Shown: one piece after another, positions 8,601 through 17,164 of the stretch
Numbering within the stretch: position 1 is the first letter of the stretch
Layout of the letters: each line of letters opens with the position of its first letter
NCBI GenBank assembly: GCA_017441295.1
Contig: JAFRYA010000022.1
Location: 1-64,000 of the forward strand
DNA length: 64,000 bases
Direction: 5' to 3'
From: Lachnospiraceae bacterium
Lineage (GTDB): Bacteria; Bacillota; Clostridia; Lachnospirales; Lachnospiraceae
Position numbers and translations under genes: made by a program
The notes under the pieces: model-generated
Told to the model about the DNA's origin: nothing
The model's input: only the letters and a program-made list of their open reading frames with translations
Database searches by the model: none

Positions 8601-11600
8601 AATTCAGCTGCGCCAGAGCACTGATCCATTCTCTTGCCGCCATATTTTTCCTGTCCCAGCCTGAAGAGTTCAGACAGCAGATACTCGATTTCCTTAACCA
8701 GCTCCTGGTCTTCAGATGACAGATTGCTATACCATTCTGAAATCTCCGGGTCTGTGCTCTTGCTGTAGCGATATCCTTCATTGAAAACGAAGTCGCTGTT
8801 ATCTATTGACAAAAACTCTTCTATTTCATCTTCTGAGTAACCCAACTCAATATATTGCTGCCTGTAGAACTCTTCCCACGCATCTGTGATGTTGTTCTGT
8901 TCTGCCTGTGTCAGGATATACGCCATCTCATCAGAATCAAGTGTCCGCGGAGATTTATCTTCCCGCATATAACTCAGGCTGAATCCAGTTGGAACGAGCG
9001 ACTTGTCAAATATATGATTGCCAGGAGATTCAATTATCATTGTACATGCATAGGTCTGATAGAATCTGCCATCCTTTTCCTCTGCGCCAATACGTGACAT
9101 TGCCATACTGCGGGTGGATCCGTCTACCATCTCCACTATCACGTAAACATCTTCTTCCAATTCCTCGTCGCTGGTCAGCGTTGCAGAAAACGTCCATTCA
9201 TTCTGCCATGTGTGGTATGTATAATATCCCCCGGATTTATCCACTCCGTTCTCAACGAGAATATTCTTATATCCACCGTGCAGGAAGTAGAACTCCCAGA
9301 TCTGTGAATTATAGCCATCCAGCAGCATGCTGCCAATATCGAGCCAAAGGGTCTCTATTGCGGAGAATGTGCCGACGCTGTCGGTGACCGTAGCCTTAAC
9401 ATTGCACGCGCCAATAGCTGCATGCTCCGGCAGCTGCACTTCGTCTGTAATAAAGCCCAGCGCGTTTGTTGTGCCGAAGATGTATTCCTCGCCTGTTCCG
9501 ACTTTCAGTTTGACTTCTGTGCCAGGCTCTGCATATACCGTGACCTTTGTGTTCGAAGTGGTAATGCTGACCGGACTGACTGTGAAAGAATAGCTGCCCA
9601 AAGGCACATTTACTGAGCCGTCCCTGACAGAAGCGCTGATACAGAAGCTTCCGGTATTTGGCGTGCTGAGACTTACAAAAATTGTTCCTGCCTCCTTCTC
9701 GCTGCCTGCCAGTCCGGTGATAGTTAGCGTGTGCTCAGTTTCGTTATAGACGCTCTCGAGCGGATAAAACCTCGTATAGCTGGATACTCGGTCCACCGAA
9801 AATCCTTCAGGAATAATAATCTTTATGCTGTCCGCCCCGTGCCCTGCTGCCATCTGATAATTGACATGCGCCAGGAATTTCTGATTGCGGGTAACTCTGG
9901 TTTTGTCGATCAGAACACCGCAGCCTTCCATATTGACGTATGAGGCAAATGATGATGTGTCCATAGCCGGCACCTGTATCGTGGCTTCGGTTGTTTTGCC
10001 AGCGCGGATTGTAACATCTGTCAATGAATATGAGGCCTCCTCAATGCCCAGCGCAGCCAGGTCGCCTATTGATGAAACCGAAGAAATAAATGGATTGTCG
10101 GCGAATGCCAGAACTGTGTAGCTGCCGTATTTAATATCGGTGAAAATGCAGGCCGAAGCCTTGGCCTTGCCTGTCTCTATTAATGCGCCATCGCCGTCAA
10201 AGATTGCGATGTTGGCAGATAATGCACCATCGCCTTCCAGCGTCAGGTCCAGCCTGCCCGTCTCAGACAGCGGCGTCATATCATCTTCTGTTATATTGCC
10301 AATGTCCCAGTCCGCAGTAAACTCACCTGCTGCTCTCTCAAATGACTTTGGCAGGTATCCATCCATGGTGATAACCACAGAAATCATGCTGCCTTCCGGT
10401 GCTTCGCAGGTAAATGAATAGCTGTCCGTTAATTCTTGCGGATACGCCGTGCCGTTAATGATCACGCTGACCGCAGCCCCTTCCGGCACGGTGCCGATTA
10501 TATTGTGATAAACAATCTGAGGCTCGCCGCCCCCCATCGGAATGAAAGTATAGTCAGGATTGTTCTGATGCGCTGCCATGAACGCCATGAATGAAGGAGA
10601 GGTCTGCTCCGTCAGGGTATCAGGATAATAAATTTTAAGATTCTGTCCTTCGAAAGAATCCGCGTAATTATTCACCCCGGCAGAATCTCTCAGATCAATA
10701 GCCGGATTGTAAATCTTTATAGCTGCATTATTCAGTCCGCTGAAAGCGCCTTCATACAAAACACTGACTCTTGCAGGCAGGATTATCTCGCCGGTCAGAT
10801 AACTGCTGTAAAAAGCATTTTTACCTATAACGAGCGGAACAGTTCCGTCTTTGATATCCAGCCTCTGAGTGAATTCCGTTCCCCAGTCAAACTGGTCTGT
10901 GGCAAAAGCCTCTTCTTCAATCAATGAAATGGATGGATTGATCGTGATAGTCTCAAACTGTGCTCCATTGAACGCCCAGTGACCCAGCGTGGTAACCGAA
11001 GAGGGAATGCTCTCCAGCACACTGTCCTCCAGATTTTCGCAAAAATTAAAACCATTTATGGTCGTGAACTCCGGATTATCCGGCCACGAAATCGTCTTCA
11101 GGCTCTCGCAGGCTTCGAACGCAGACTCTTCTATTGTCACCAGCGAATCTGGGAGCACCAGATCAGTAATCGCAGTTTCATAAAAAGCAAAGCCCTCTAT
11201 CGTATGAAGATGGCTGCTCTGCGGCGTAGTACCGAACTGAATCTCTTCCAGGCTGCTGCAAAGATTAAACGCATTCTTTGAAATTGTCTCCACACTGTCC
11301 GGAATAAATAATTCTGTAATCGACGTGCCCCGAAATGCATCTTCGCCAATATATTTGAGGCCTTCATTTAATGTAACTTCCGTAACGCCCTGCTTGTACT
11401 GCAAAAAGCCACTCGCAATTGATTCCACATACTGTCCGAGCGTTACGCTTTTGTAAGCGTAATAGCCGCCTCCGCATCTGGCGCTGATTTCTGTAACCCT
11501 GAGTCCATCTAACATATCAGGAATGATCAGGTCCAGTCCCGTCGCTGCGGTGTTTGTGGGATTTATTTGCGTGATTTCGATCACCTGTTCATTATCTACC

Positions 11601-11761
11601 GTTTTTTGGACATACGTAAATGTAGTGCCGTGATCGTCAGCATAGGTTCCTCCCCCGTCGGCCATTACCGGCCTTGAAACATACGGAAGGGCAAGAGAAA
11701 TAAGAAGTGAAAAAGCAAGAAATGCTGCTAATGATTTACAGATTCGTTTTATGTTTTTCAT
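5693..11761 (-). CDS. Giant secreted SLH protein with BspA-type leucine-rich repeats
   Basis: The 2022-aa product starts at the ATG at 11761 after GAAAGGAACG. Visible order: signal peptide 1-34; BspA/Treponema-type leucine-rich repeats about 40-410; beta-rich repeats about 430-800; a helical region without recognised domains about 900-1330; a carboxypeptidase-regulatory-like domain about 1338-1428; a Big_1-like domain about 1530-1626; a chitobiase C-terminal-like domain about 1640-1720; a Big_2 domain about 1728-1808; and three SLH domains from about 1812 to the end. SLH domains hold proteins to secondary cell-wall polymers, so it should be a surface adhesin or scaffold. It has its own promoter (11816-11844). 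The ligand is unknown. The C-terminal 200 residues are related to those of the next two genes. Confidence 0.9.
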   Translation of the reverse strand: MKNIKRICKSLAAFLAFSLLISLALPYVSRPVMADGGGTYADDHGTTFTYVQKTVDNEQVIEITQINPTNTAATGLDLIIPDMLDGLRVTEISARCGGGYYAYKSVTLGQYVESIASGFLQYKQGVTEVTLNEGLKYIGEDAFRGTSITELFIPDSVETISKNAFNLCSSLEEIQFGTTPQSSHLHTIEGFAFYETAITDLVLPDSLVTIEESAFEACESLKTISWPDNPEFTTINGFNFCENLEDSVLESIPSSVTTLGHWAFNGAQFETITINPSISLIEEEAFATDQFDWGTEFTQRLDIKDGTVPLVIGKNAFYSSYLTGEIILPARVSVLYEGAFSGLNNAAIKIYNPAIDLRDSAGVNNYADSFEGQNLKIYYPDTLTEQTSPSFMAFMAAHQNNPDYTFIPMGGGEPQIVYHNIIGTVPEGAAVSVIINGTAYPQELTDSYSFTCEAPEGSMISVVITMDGYLPKSFERAAGEFTADWDIGNITEDDMTPLSETGRLDLTLEGDGALSANIAIFDGDGALIETGKAKASACIFTDIKYGSYTVLAFADNPFISSVSSIGDLAALGIEEASYSLTDVTIRAGKTTEATIQVPAMDTSSFASYVNMEGCGVLIDKTRVTRNQKFLAHVNYQMAAGHGADSIKIIIPEGFSVDRVSSYTRFYPLESVYNETEHTLTITGLAGSEKEAGTIFVSLSTPNTGSFCISASVRDGSVNVPLGSYSFTVSPVSITTSNTKVTVYAEPGTEVKLKVGTGEEYIFGTTNALGFITDEVQLPEHAAIGACNVKATVTDSVGTFSAIETLWLDIGSMLLDGYNSQIWEFYFLHGGYKNILVENGVDKSGGYYTYHTWQNEWTFSATLTSDEELEEDVYVIVEMVDGSTRSMAMSRIGAEEKDGRFYQTYACTMIIESPGNHIFDKSLVPTGFSLSYMREDKSPRTLDSDEMAYILTQAEQNNITDAWEEFYRQQYIELGYSEDEIEEFLSIDNSDFVFNEGYRYSKSTDPEISEWYSNLSSEDQELVKEIEYLLSELFRLGQEKYGGKRMDQCSGAAEFYESGGVILNDTDYTYTASDLVQDGFKLGANGLTAVKTFRKDDGSIAVAFARKGNGAKSNRGDPFSDVYFESNPEEAARSGVNDMVTSMDLELLNINLEMAERITDSPVGKQFCAKAGKVVSAYKMSYEINQAMQNTENYSNSVVDTAWLQGELDDLNTWYHYAASHGADQACLDAYRRELAAGVELLSVLQEQEDAWCIEASRTNFMALANSFVCLISGGVGDADPFKIGMYFDASFNASNLERSIRIRSRIDRYNEAKARCLAVCDDGSGHSRADYYKKIIYDPSGMVYEALGSNPLEGVKATVINVETGEEWNAEEFAQINPQITGADGQFAWDVPVGLWQVKFEKEGYETAYTEELEVPPPRMNLKIPMVTTIAPRIVVINCYTDYFEIIFDQYMKTGEDSGIEIYFDGTTLNYEDLEWVDVEEGLSKAARFPAPAGLQIGDQVSIEVYNARNYAGLQMGGVSYGGVVLPRPAEIILNYDSIVSVQAGTAKNLTIRVKDNEGNYMENVPVTVTTGNEYLAICGEAAKTDAEGKTTAELNAILPGEATLTVSIDGTTISKEMTLLITVDSNQVARPTAVIGDAELGAGSPKENYVTVMRGSQLTLACETEGAQIFYTTDDTCPCQNNESRNIYTGPITVNENTRFRIAAYKDGMAYSERININVTVIDNVPVESVALLPPIVYLGIGETMELFAHITPENATNRNVTYESSDTSIATVDEYGIVTAGTKPGKAIITVTTEDGGLTATNEINVRFRDVMDPSKYFFKPIYWAAENGITKGYVTASDVGTELYGMFGADKNCTRGDLMVFLWRLAGQPSPGSNNPFSDVSQAELGKTYYRAILWGVKAGITKGYSDGTFRPKATLTRKDIMIMLYRFAGKPSWNFTSSRPEKNFKFNDVIGSYSPGSDTYNAIAWAYVNKITNGYTNQSDLPADSGITVPCFGCSLDCLRKDIMTFIWRYKGKPEVDY

Positions 11762-11815
11762 AAGCGTTCCTTTCTAAAACACACTACTGTGAACGCCAAT
11801 AAATTACCTGATCTG

Positions 11816-11844
11816 ACTATAACACGCCTACGAGGTATATTCAA
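11816..11844 (-). promoter_or_regulatory. Promoter of the 2022-aa SLH gene
   Basis: On the minus strand TTGAAT (11844-11839) and TATAGT (11821-11816) are 17 bases apart, 55 bases before the ATG at 11761. The giant gene can therefore be expressed apart from the two SLH genes upstream. Confidence 0.6.
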
Positions 11845-11863
11845 ATGCCTATGACCAGAAATA

Positions 11864-11953
11864 CAAGTTTCGGGTGCTTTTCACGAGGAAAAGCACCCGA
11901 AAACTGAAAGTTTGGTCAATATTCTACACGAAAGCTGAAGATCTGGCAGCGCC
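11864..11953. repeat. Hairpin-bearing tail element, copy 2 of 2
   Basis: This copy follows the stop of the 728-aa SLH gene. Its hairpin is a perfect 15-bp stem, TTTCGGGTGCTTTTC (11868-11882) with its complement at 11888-11902, and a 5-base loop. It is stronger than the stem in copy 1 at 5601-5690. The shared segment ends in TCTGGCAGCGCC and then the gene ends. Confidence 0.75.
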
Positions 11954-11955
11954 GA

Positions 11956-14142
11956 TCAATAGTCAACCTTTGGTTTGCCTTTATATCTATAGAGGAATGT
12001 CACAATGTCCTTCCTCAGGCAGTCCAGCATGCAGCCGAACTGTCCTGCATATTCGCCACTGGAATAACCGTTCGTTATTCCTAAGCTGTAGCCCCAGAGG
12101 ATGGCTTTGTAGGTATCAGAGTTCGGGCTGTGAACTCCGATGACATCCGTAAACGTCATTTCCTTCGGATTCGTGATCGGCGGCTTGCCCGCGAATCTGT
12201 AGAGCATGATCATGATATCCTTCCTGACGACCGGATCGTCCGGATGGAAGCCGCCATCCGGGTAGCCCTTGGTGATTCCTTTGTTATAGCCCCAGAGGAT
12301 GGCTTTGTAATAAGTTGAACCCAGCACGGATTCATCTACGTCATTGAACGGATTCTCTATTCCGGCAACTGATGGCTTGCCGGCGAGTCTCCATAGGAAT
12401 ACCATCAGCGCGCCGCGTGTGCAGTTAAAGTCAGCGCCGAACATTCCGTATCTGGAATCGTGCTCGTCTGTGTAGCCGTTTGTGATGCCGTTCAGCGCTG
12501 CCCAGTAAACAGGTTTGTAGTAATACTGGTAGTCTTCAGCGCTGCTGTTTGGAGAGCCCATAACGTCCGTGAACATTGTCTGGACGTTGCACTTAGCAAC
12601 GTATCCTCCATCCACAGTGGTGGCGGAAATAACGCTCTTTCCGATCTTGGATCTGCCATAAATTTCACCGTAATCGTTGACTGTGGCATAAGCCGGCTTG
12701 GAGCTCTCCCATACAATGAACTGGTTCTGCGCGGTAGTCGGTGTGATTGTTGCCTCCAGATAATGTGACTGGCCCATTCCGACCTTGACCGCTGTCTCGC
12801 TCAGAGTAATGCCTGTTACTTCTCCGCCGAACATTGCGAACAACTGAATATTCCCGTCAGGAATAAACTCAATGCTTGCCTCTTTGGAATACAGTTCGCC
12901 GTGCTGGCTGCCAATTCTCCATCCCTCGAAGGTATATCCTTCTCCCGGAACTGCCTCCAGTATCCATGGATCGTGTTTATAGCTGAAGTATGCCGCTCCG
13001 AGACTCGACGTATAGATCATATCGTCTCCGTCGAACCAGCCGATCTGTCCCATAGCTGAAGGGCTGGCGTAAACATTTACGCTGATGCTCCATCCCGCAT
13101 AAAGAGTAATATTTCTGTCAACGCCCCTGGTAAAATTCCATTGTTCTCCCATGTGATCATCGAGGAACCATCCTTCGAAATGCCAGCCTGGCTGAACAGG
13201 ATCAGGCGGTCTGGTAACCATCTTGCCCTCCTCGATCAGCTGCGGTTCAGGCGTTTCTACCGGGAAGCGAGCCTGTGAAGTATCAAAGGTGACTGTATAA
13301 TATTCCGGGTCTTTGGAGTCAAACTCAGCGATCAGCACGCGGTCTGAATCAGCAGTAAATGTATAGTTGGCGCTTGTTGATACCTGAGTGTAAACGGGCT
13401 GATAATTGTCGTATGTTTTCTCCAGCCACCTGCCGAATTTATATCCCTCCTCAGGAACCGCGCTGACTGTAACGGAGTCGCCTCCTGTATACCAGCCATC
13501 GCCTGAGGTGGTGCCTGTGCCGTATGGAGTAACACCAGTTTCAATCTGATATTCGCCCAGTGACGTCGGATCCGGCTCAAAGACTGCGTATAATCTTACC
13601 CTTGCGCCAGGGCCGTCTTTCGTAATATATGTACTTGCTACTGTAGCAAATACCGAGCCGTTTACAGGATTGTCTCGTCTCCATTCCTTAAAACGGTATC
13701 CGGCATTTGGCTTGGCATCTATATAAAAATTTTTATTTTCATGTTTCCGCATTAATGCGCCAAAGGACGCGTTGGCATAATCCCATCCGTATCCTAGATC
13801 CATACCGACCTTGCCTGTGCTGCTAGGATACACCCACAATACAATATCACTGGCCCAGCCGGCGTACAGTGTAATATCTTCCGTAATTTCCCAGGAAAAA
13901 TTAAACTGCTGGCCCATATAGTCATCAGTATACCAGCCATAAAAACCCCAGCCCGGGTTAAACGGATCATCTGGTTTGACCGCATATCCCCCTGCTTCAA
14001 CTGTCTGAGGAGGCACATAACTGCCGCCCATTGAGTTAAATGTGACAGTATAAGTCTCTGCTGCCTTGGCAGGCTGACCTGAAACCGGCAGCATCGCAAG
14101 CAGCATAATGACTGTCAATACTATTCCTATAACACGTTTCAT
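11956..14142 (-). CDS. SLH surface protein with InlB-type B repeats
   Basis: The 728-aa product starts at the ATG at 14142 behind a GGGGG ribosome site. Visible order: signal peptide 1-27; an InlB B-repeat (Flg_new type) about 31-95; a glycine- and aromatic-rich region; a divergent InlB repeat about 195-275; another InlB repeat about 282-350; a Big_2 domain about 435-525; three SLH domains about 530-728. It should be exported and attached to the cell wall. It lies 28 bases after the 481-aa paralog and is probably cotranscribed with it. Its SLH region is nearly identical in part to that paralog's. Confidence 0.9.
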   Translation of the reverse strand: MKRVIGIVLTVIMLLAMLPVSGQPAKAAETYTVTFNSMGGSYVPPQTVEAGGYAVKPDDPFNPGWGFYGWYTDDYMGQQFNFSWEITEDITLYAGWASDIVLWVYPSSTGKVGMDLGYGWDYANASFGALMRKHENKNFYIDAKPNAGYRFKEWRRDNPVNGSVFATVASTYITKDGPGARVRLYAVFEPDPTSLGEYQIETGVTPYGTGTTSGDGWYTGGDSVTVSAVPEEGYKFGRWLEKTYDNYQPVYTQVSTSANYTFTADSDRVLIAEFDSKDPEYYTVTFDTSQARFPVETPEPQLIEEGKMVTRPPDPVQPGWHFEGWFLDDHMGEQWNFTRGVDRNITLYAGWSISVNVYASPSAMGQIGWFDGDDMIYTSSLGAAYFSYKHDPWILEAVPGEGYTFEGWRIGSQHGELYSKEASIEFIPDGNIQLFAMFGGEVTGITLSETAVKVGMGQSHYLEATITPTTAQNQFIVWESSKPAYATVNDYGEIYGRSKIGKSVISATTVDGGYVAKCNVQTMFTDVMGSPNSSAEDYQYYYKPVYWAALNGITNGYTDEHDSRYGMFGADFNCTRGALMVFLWRLAGKPSVAGIENPFNDVDESVLGSTYYKAILWGYNKGITKGYPDGGFHPDDPVVRKDIMIMLYRFAGKPPITNPKEMTFTDVIGVHSPNSDTYKAILWGYSLGITNGYSSGEYAGQFGCMLDCLRKDIVTFLYRYKGKPKVDY

Positions 14143-14170
14143 GAAATACCCCCTTCCGCTCTATTTAATG

Positions 14171-15616
14171 TCAATAATCAACCTTTGGTTTGCCTTTATA
14201 TCTATAAAGGAACGTCACAATGTCCTTCCTCAGGCAGTCCAGCAGACAGCCGAACTGTCCTGCATACTCGCCTTCTGAGTAGCCTTTCGTGATACCCTTT
14301 GTATAGCCCCAAAGAATCGCTTTATAGGTATCGGATTTTGGTTTGTGAACACCGATGACATCCGTAAATGTCATTTCTTTCGGATTTGTAATCTCTGGCT
14401 TGCCCGCGAACCTGTAGAGCATGATCATGATATCCTTCCTGACGACCGGATCGTCCGGATGGAAGCCGCCATCCGGGTAGCCCTTGGTGATTCCTTTGTT
14501 ATAGCCCCAGAGGATGGCTTTGTAATAAGTTGAACCCAGTACGGATTCATCCACGTCATTGAACGGATTCTCTATGCCTGAAACAGACGGTTTGCCCGCA
14601 AGCCTCCAGAGGAATACCATCAGCGCGCCGCGTGTGCAGTTTTCGTCAATTCCGAACTTGCCATATAAAGACGTGCCCTGATCTGATTCAGTTATATATC
14701 CCTTCGTGATGTTGTTCAGCGCTGCCCAGTAAACAGGTTTGTAATAGTAAGCACTCGAATCCTTGACATCTTTGAACATCGTCTTAACCGTGCACTTGGC
14801 AGTATATCCGCCATCCACGGTAGTTGCCGAAACCGTTGTTGTGCCAATACTTGCGCCGCCTAATACACATCCATTAGTATCAACTGTAGCAACGGACGGT
14901 TTAGAGCTCGTCCAGATAATGCTCTTATTCGGAGCATCCGAAGGAGTGATCGTCGCTGTCAGGAAATGCATTGCTCCGATATCAACCCTGCATGATGATT
15001 CGTTCAGAGAGATGCCTGTGACCTGGCCGCCAAAAACGGCGTATAAAATAGTATTCCCATCCGGTGTCAGTTCTATACGTGGATTAGTTGAGTAGATTTC
15101 TCCTGTTCCGCTGTCTTTTCTCCAGCCCTGGAAGGAATATCCCTCATTCGGCACCGCCTCAATAATAAACGGCTGATCATAATAGCTATAATAATATGCC
15201 AGCTTGGAACCGCTCACGTATTCCATACCCGACCCCGTATCCAGGCCGATCTTTCCCGCGCCGGCAGGCTCCATACGGAGAATAACGTTGCAGCTCCACA
15301 CTGCATAAAGCGTCATGTCGTACTGAACATCAGTATTGTCAAAGAAATTGTTGCCTGTATAGCTATCCTTTCGCCATCCCTGGAACGTCCAGCCCGGAAT
15401 ATCAGGAAGCTCAGGCAAAGTCAGTTTCTGGCCATGCTCAATAGTCTGGCTTTCAGGCGTGTCTATTGGCACAGGCGCCGAGGACACGTCGAATTTGACT
15501 GTATGGTAAACCGTATTGTCTGCGTCAGTATCCGCAGCCTGAGCAGGCTCTCCGGCAATCGGCAGAAATGCAATGAACATTATGACTGCCAAAAGTACTC
15601 CTATAATGCGTTTCAT
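14171..15616 (-). CDS. SLH surface protein, shorter paralog with one InlB-type repeat
   Basis: The 481-aa product starts at the ATG at 15616 (AAGGAG site). It has a signal peptide (1-27), one InlB-type repeat about 40-110, a glycine-rich segment and second repeat-like block about 115-200, a Big_2 domain about 202-285 and three SLH domains about 290-481. It is a tandem paralog of the 728-aa protein, lacking one InlB block and the divergent repeat. It is the first gene of the SLH cluster and has a promoter at 15648-15677. Role: cell-wall-bound surface protein, ligand unknown. Confidence 0.9.
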   Translation of the reverse strand: MKRIIGVLLAVIMFIAFLPIAGEPAQAADTDADNTVYHTVKFDVSSAPVPIDTPESQTIEHGQKLTLPELPDIPGWTFQGWRKDSYTGNNFFDNTDVQYDMTLYAVWSCNVILRMEPAGAGKIGLDTGSGMEYVSGSKLAYYYSYYDQPFIIEAVPNEGYSFQGWRKDSGTGEIYSTNPRIELTPDGNTILYAVFGGQVTGISLNESSCRVDIGAMHFLTATITPSDAPNKSIIWTSSKPSVATVDTNGCVLGGASIGTTTVSATTVDGGYTAKCTVKTMFKDVKDSSAYYYKPVYWAALNNITKGYITESDQGTSLYGKFGIDENCTRGALMVFLWRLAGKPSVSGIENPFNDVDESVLGSTYYKAILWGYNKGITKGYPDGGFHPDDPVVRKDIMIMLYRFAGKPEITNPKEMTFTDVIGVHKPKSDTYKAILWGYTKGITKGYSEGEYAGQFGCLLDCLRKDIVTFLYRYKGKPKVDY

Positions 15617-15647
15617 AAAATGTCTCCTTCCAAGTACTTATATGTAT

Positions 15648-15677
15648 ATTTTACCACTCCGTCTTTTCTGTTGGCAA
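15648..15677 (-). promoter_or_regulatory. Promoter of the SLH gene pair
   Basis: On the minus strand TTGCCA (15677-15672) and TAAAAT (15653-15648) have an 18-base spacer and lie 31 bases before the ATG at 15616. Confidence 0.55.
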
Positions 15678-15696
15678 TGTTCTTGGAGCCGTCGTT

Positions 15697-15862
15697 GACA
15701 CGATTTTCGAATTTTGTTCGTTTTTTGATATGTCTGACACAGATGCGGGATTTTGTACGTTTTTCCTGACACATTTCGTCAGTTTTGTTCGTTTTCAAGC
15801 AAAAATGACACGATTCTGCATTTTTGTACGGAATAAAACGTACAAGAGTCCAAAATCGTGTC
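15697..15862. repeat. Array of GACACGA...TTTTGTNCGTTTT units
   Basis: Four direct units start at 15697, 15736, 15768 and 15807 (spacing 39, 32, 39). Each opens with GACAC and ends with TTTTGTTCGTTTT or TTTTGTACG. An inverted unit at 15835-15862 ends in ATCGTGTC. The units differ from each other at many central positions. The array lies immediately after the P1 peptidase gene in its direction of transcription. Confidence 0.75.
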
Positions 15863-15873
15863 AAAATCATTTT

Positions 15874-16851
15874 TCAGTCATTTCTCTCAGCAACTTCCTT
15901 CGCGGATGGGAATCCGTATGCGCTCTCCGCGTTTTCCACGGCCCTGACAATGGCTTCGCTGATCACTTCTGCTGCCAGGGTGCCTACGACTTCCTGATCA
16001 GCCTTCACATCACCTACGGATACTGCGTAAATGCTGTCGCCGTCGAGTGACGTATGTACAGGTCTGATGGATCTGGCGTAGCCGTCGTGGCCCATTCCTG
16101 CGATCTTGCAGAGCGCGGTCTTCTCAAAGTACGCGTTCGTGATTATGACTGCCAATGTCGTGTTGCCGGCGAAGCGGTTCTTGACCACCTCGATGCTCTT
16201 TTCAATAAATTGCGGCGAGCTCCTGAAAGTCTTGCCATCCTCTTCGAGCAGGCCCGCAATCTGCCTGCCGCTCTTGCTGTCAAAAATGTCGCCCAGCGCG
16301 TTCAGTGCAACAACAGCGCCGACCTGCAGTTCTCCGATCTGAACAGCATAGCTGCCCATGCCGGTTTTCATGCAATATGACATGCCTGCGATCTTGCCTA
16401 CTGTAGCTCCGCAGCCCGCGCCAAAAATGCCGTCACGATAATTAGGCTCTTCTGCTGCATGCCTGGCCGCCGCGTAGCCCATCTCCTCGTCCGGACGGAC
16501 GAATGCGTCACCTACCGTCAGGTCAAAGAGGTCTGACTGCACAACGAGCGGCACCTTGGTAACACCAACGTCATAGCCGATGCCATGGTCCTCGAGGTAT
16601 CTCATGACACCGCTGCCTGCGCTCAGTCCAAAGGCACTGCCGCCAGCCAGAACTATCGCGTGAACCACCTGAGCAGCCATCAAGGGATTGAGCAGCTGGC
16701 TCTCCCTGGATGCCGGCCCTCCGCCGCGCACATCCAGTCCTGCTCGCATGCCTTCCTCGTTCAGTAAGACCGTGCAGCCCGTGCCGGCCAGCGCATTTTC
16801 AACCTGGCCGATCTTTATATTTTGAATGTCAGTAATAGATATTTCTTTCAT
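15874..16851 (-). CDS. P1 family peptidase (DmpA/BapA-like, MEROPS S58)
   Basis: The product has 325 aa from the ATG at 16851, which has GGAG six bases upstream; a TTG four codons earlier overlaps that site and is less likely. Family proteins are N-terminal-nucleophile aminopeptidases that cut themselves before a Ser or Thr and release D- or beta-amino acids from peptides. Seen here are VRGGGPASRE near residue 45, GGSAFGL near 75, GCGATVGK near 150 and FAGNTTLAVIITNA near 235, where the Thr is the likely nucleophile. It appears to be monocistronic. The substrate is not predictable. Confidence 0.85.
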   Translation of the reverse strand: MKEISITDIQNIKIGQVENALAGTGCTVLLNEEGMRAGLDVRGGGPASRESQLLNPLMAAQVVHAIVLAGGSAFGLSAGSGVMRYLEDHGIGYDVGVTKVPLVVQSDLFDLTVGDAFVRPDEEMGYAAARHAAEEPNYRDGIFGAGCGATVGKIAGMSYCMKTGMGSYAVQIGELQVGAVVALNALGDIFDSKSGRQIAGLLEEDGKTFRSSPQFIEKSIEVVKNRFAGNTTLAVIITNAYFEKTALCKIAGMGHDGYARSIRPVHTSLDGDSIYAVSVGDVKADQEVVGTLAAEVISEAIVRAVENAESAYGFPSAKEVAERND

Positions 16852-16904
16852 AATCAGCTCCAAATAATATTCTCAATAGTATTATACACCCTAAAGATAA
16901 ATAA

Positions 16905-16934
16905 TCCCGCAGAAATCCGATGGATTCTGCGGGA
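16905..16934 (-). terminator. Terminator-like hairpin upstream of the P1 peptidase gene
   Basis: CCCGCAGAAATCC (16906-16918) pairs across GAT with GGATTCTGCGGG, with one bulge. The T-richness after it on the minus strand is modest. It stands 18 bases after the stop of the 70-codon fragment and shares the CCCGCAG arm with the tRNA-Cys terminator. Confidence 0.5.
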
Positions 16935-16951
16935 AAAAATAAAATGTTTAC

Positions 16952-17164
16952 TCAATACACATATGCACTAAAATAGCATCTGACCGATTCTGCTGTGCCA
17001 TTATATTCACTAAAGAACACTTTGCTTTTATATTTTGTATCTGGCTTAAAATCGTATATCGAATCTGACTCAATTCTACAAGCTGAAACTATATAGACAT
17101 CATCTTGCAGCATGTTTTTTACACTTGTGTGTCGAAAATATAAGAAATAATGATTAAGTGACAT
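16952..17164 (-). pseudogene. Possible 3' remnant of a lost gene (70 codons)
   Basis: The frame from about residue 20 onwards (DDVYIVSACR to FSAYVY) looks protein-like and ends just before a hairpin. Its first 20 codons, however, are read from the GACACACAA repeat. There is no ribosome site and no recognised family. The surrounding 700 bases are AT-rich and otherwise hold only repeats and a tRNA. It is either a gene tail cut by repeat insertion or chance; I cannot tell which. Confidence 0.25.

Noticed and set aside
15697..15862. CRISPR array
   Set aside because: Units are degenerate, their ends are conserved and centres vary only partly, spacing is irregular, and no cas gene is present.
15613..15870. 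85-codon minus-strand frame between the SLH and peptidase genes
   Set aside because: Encoded by the GACACGA array and promoter region; no family, no ribosome site.
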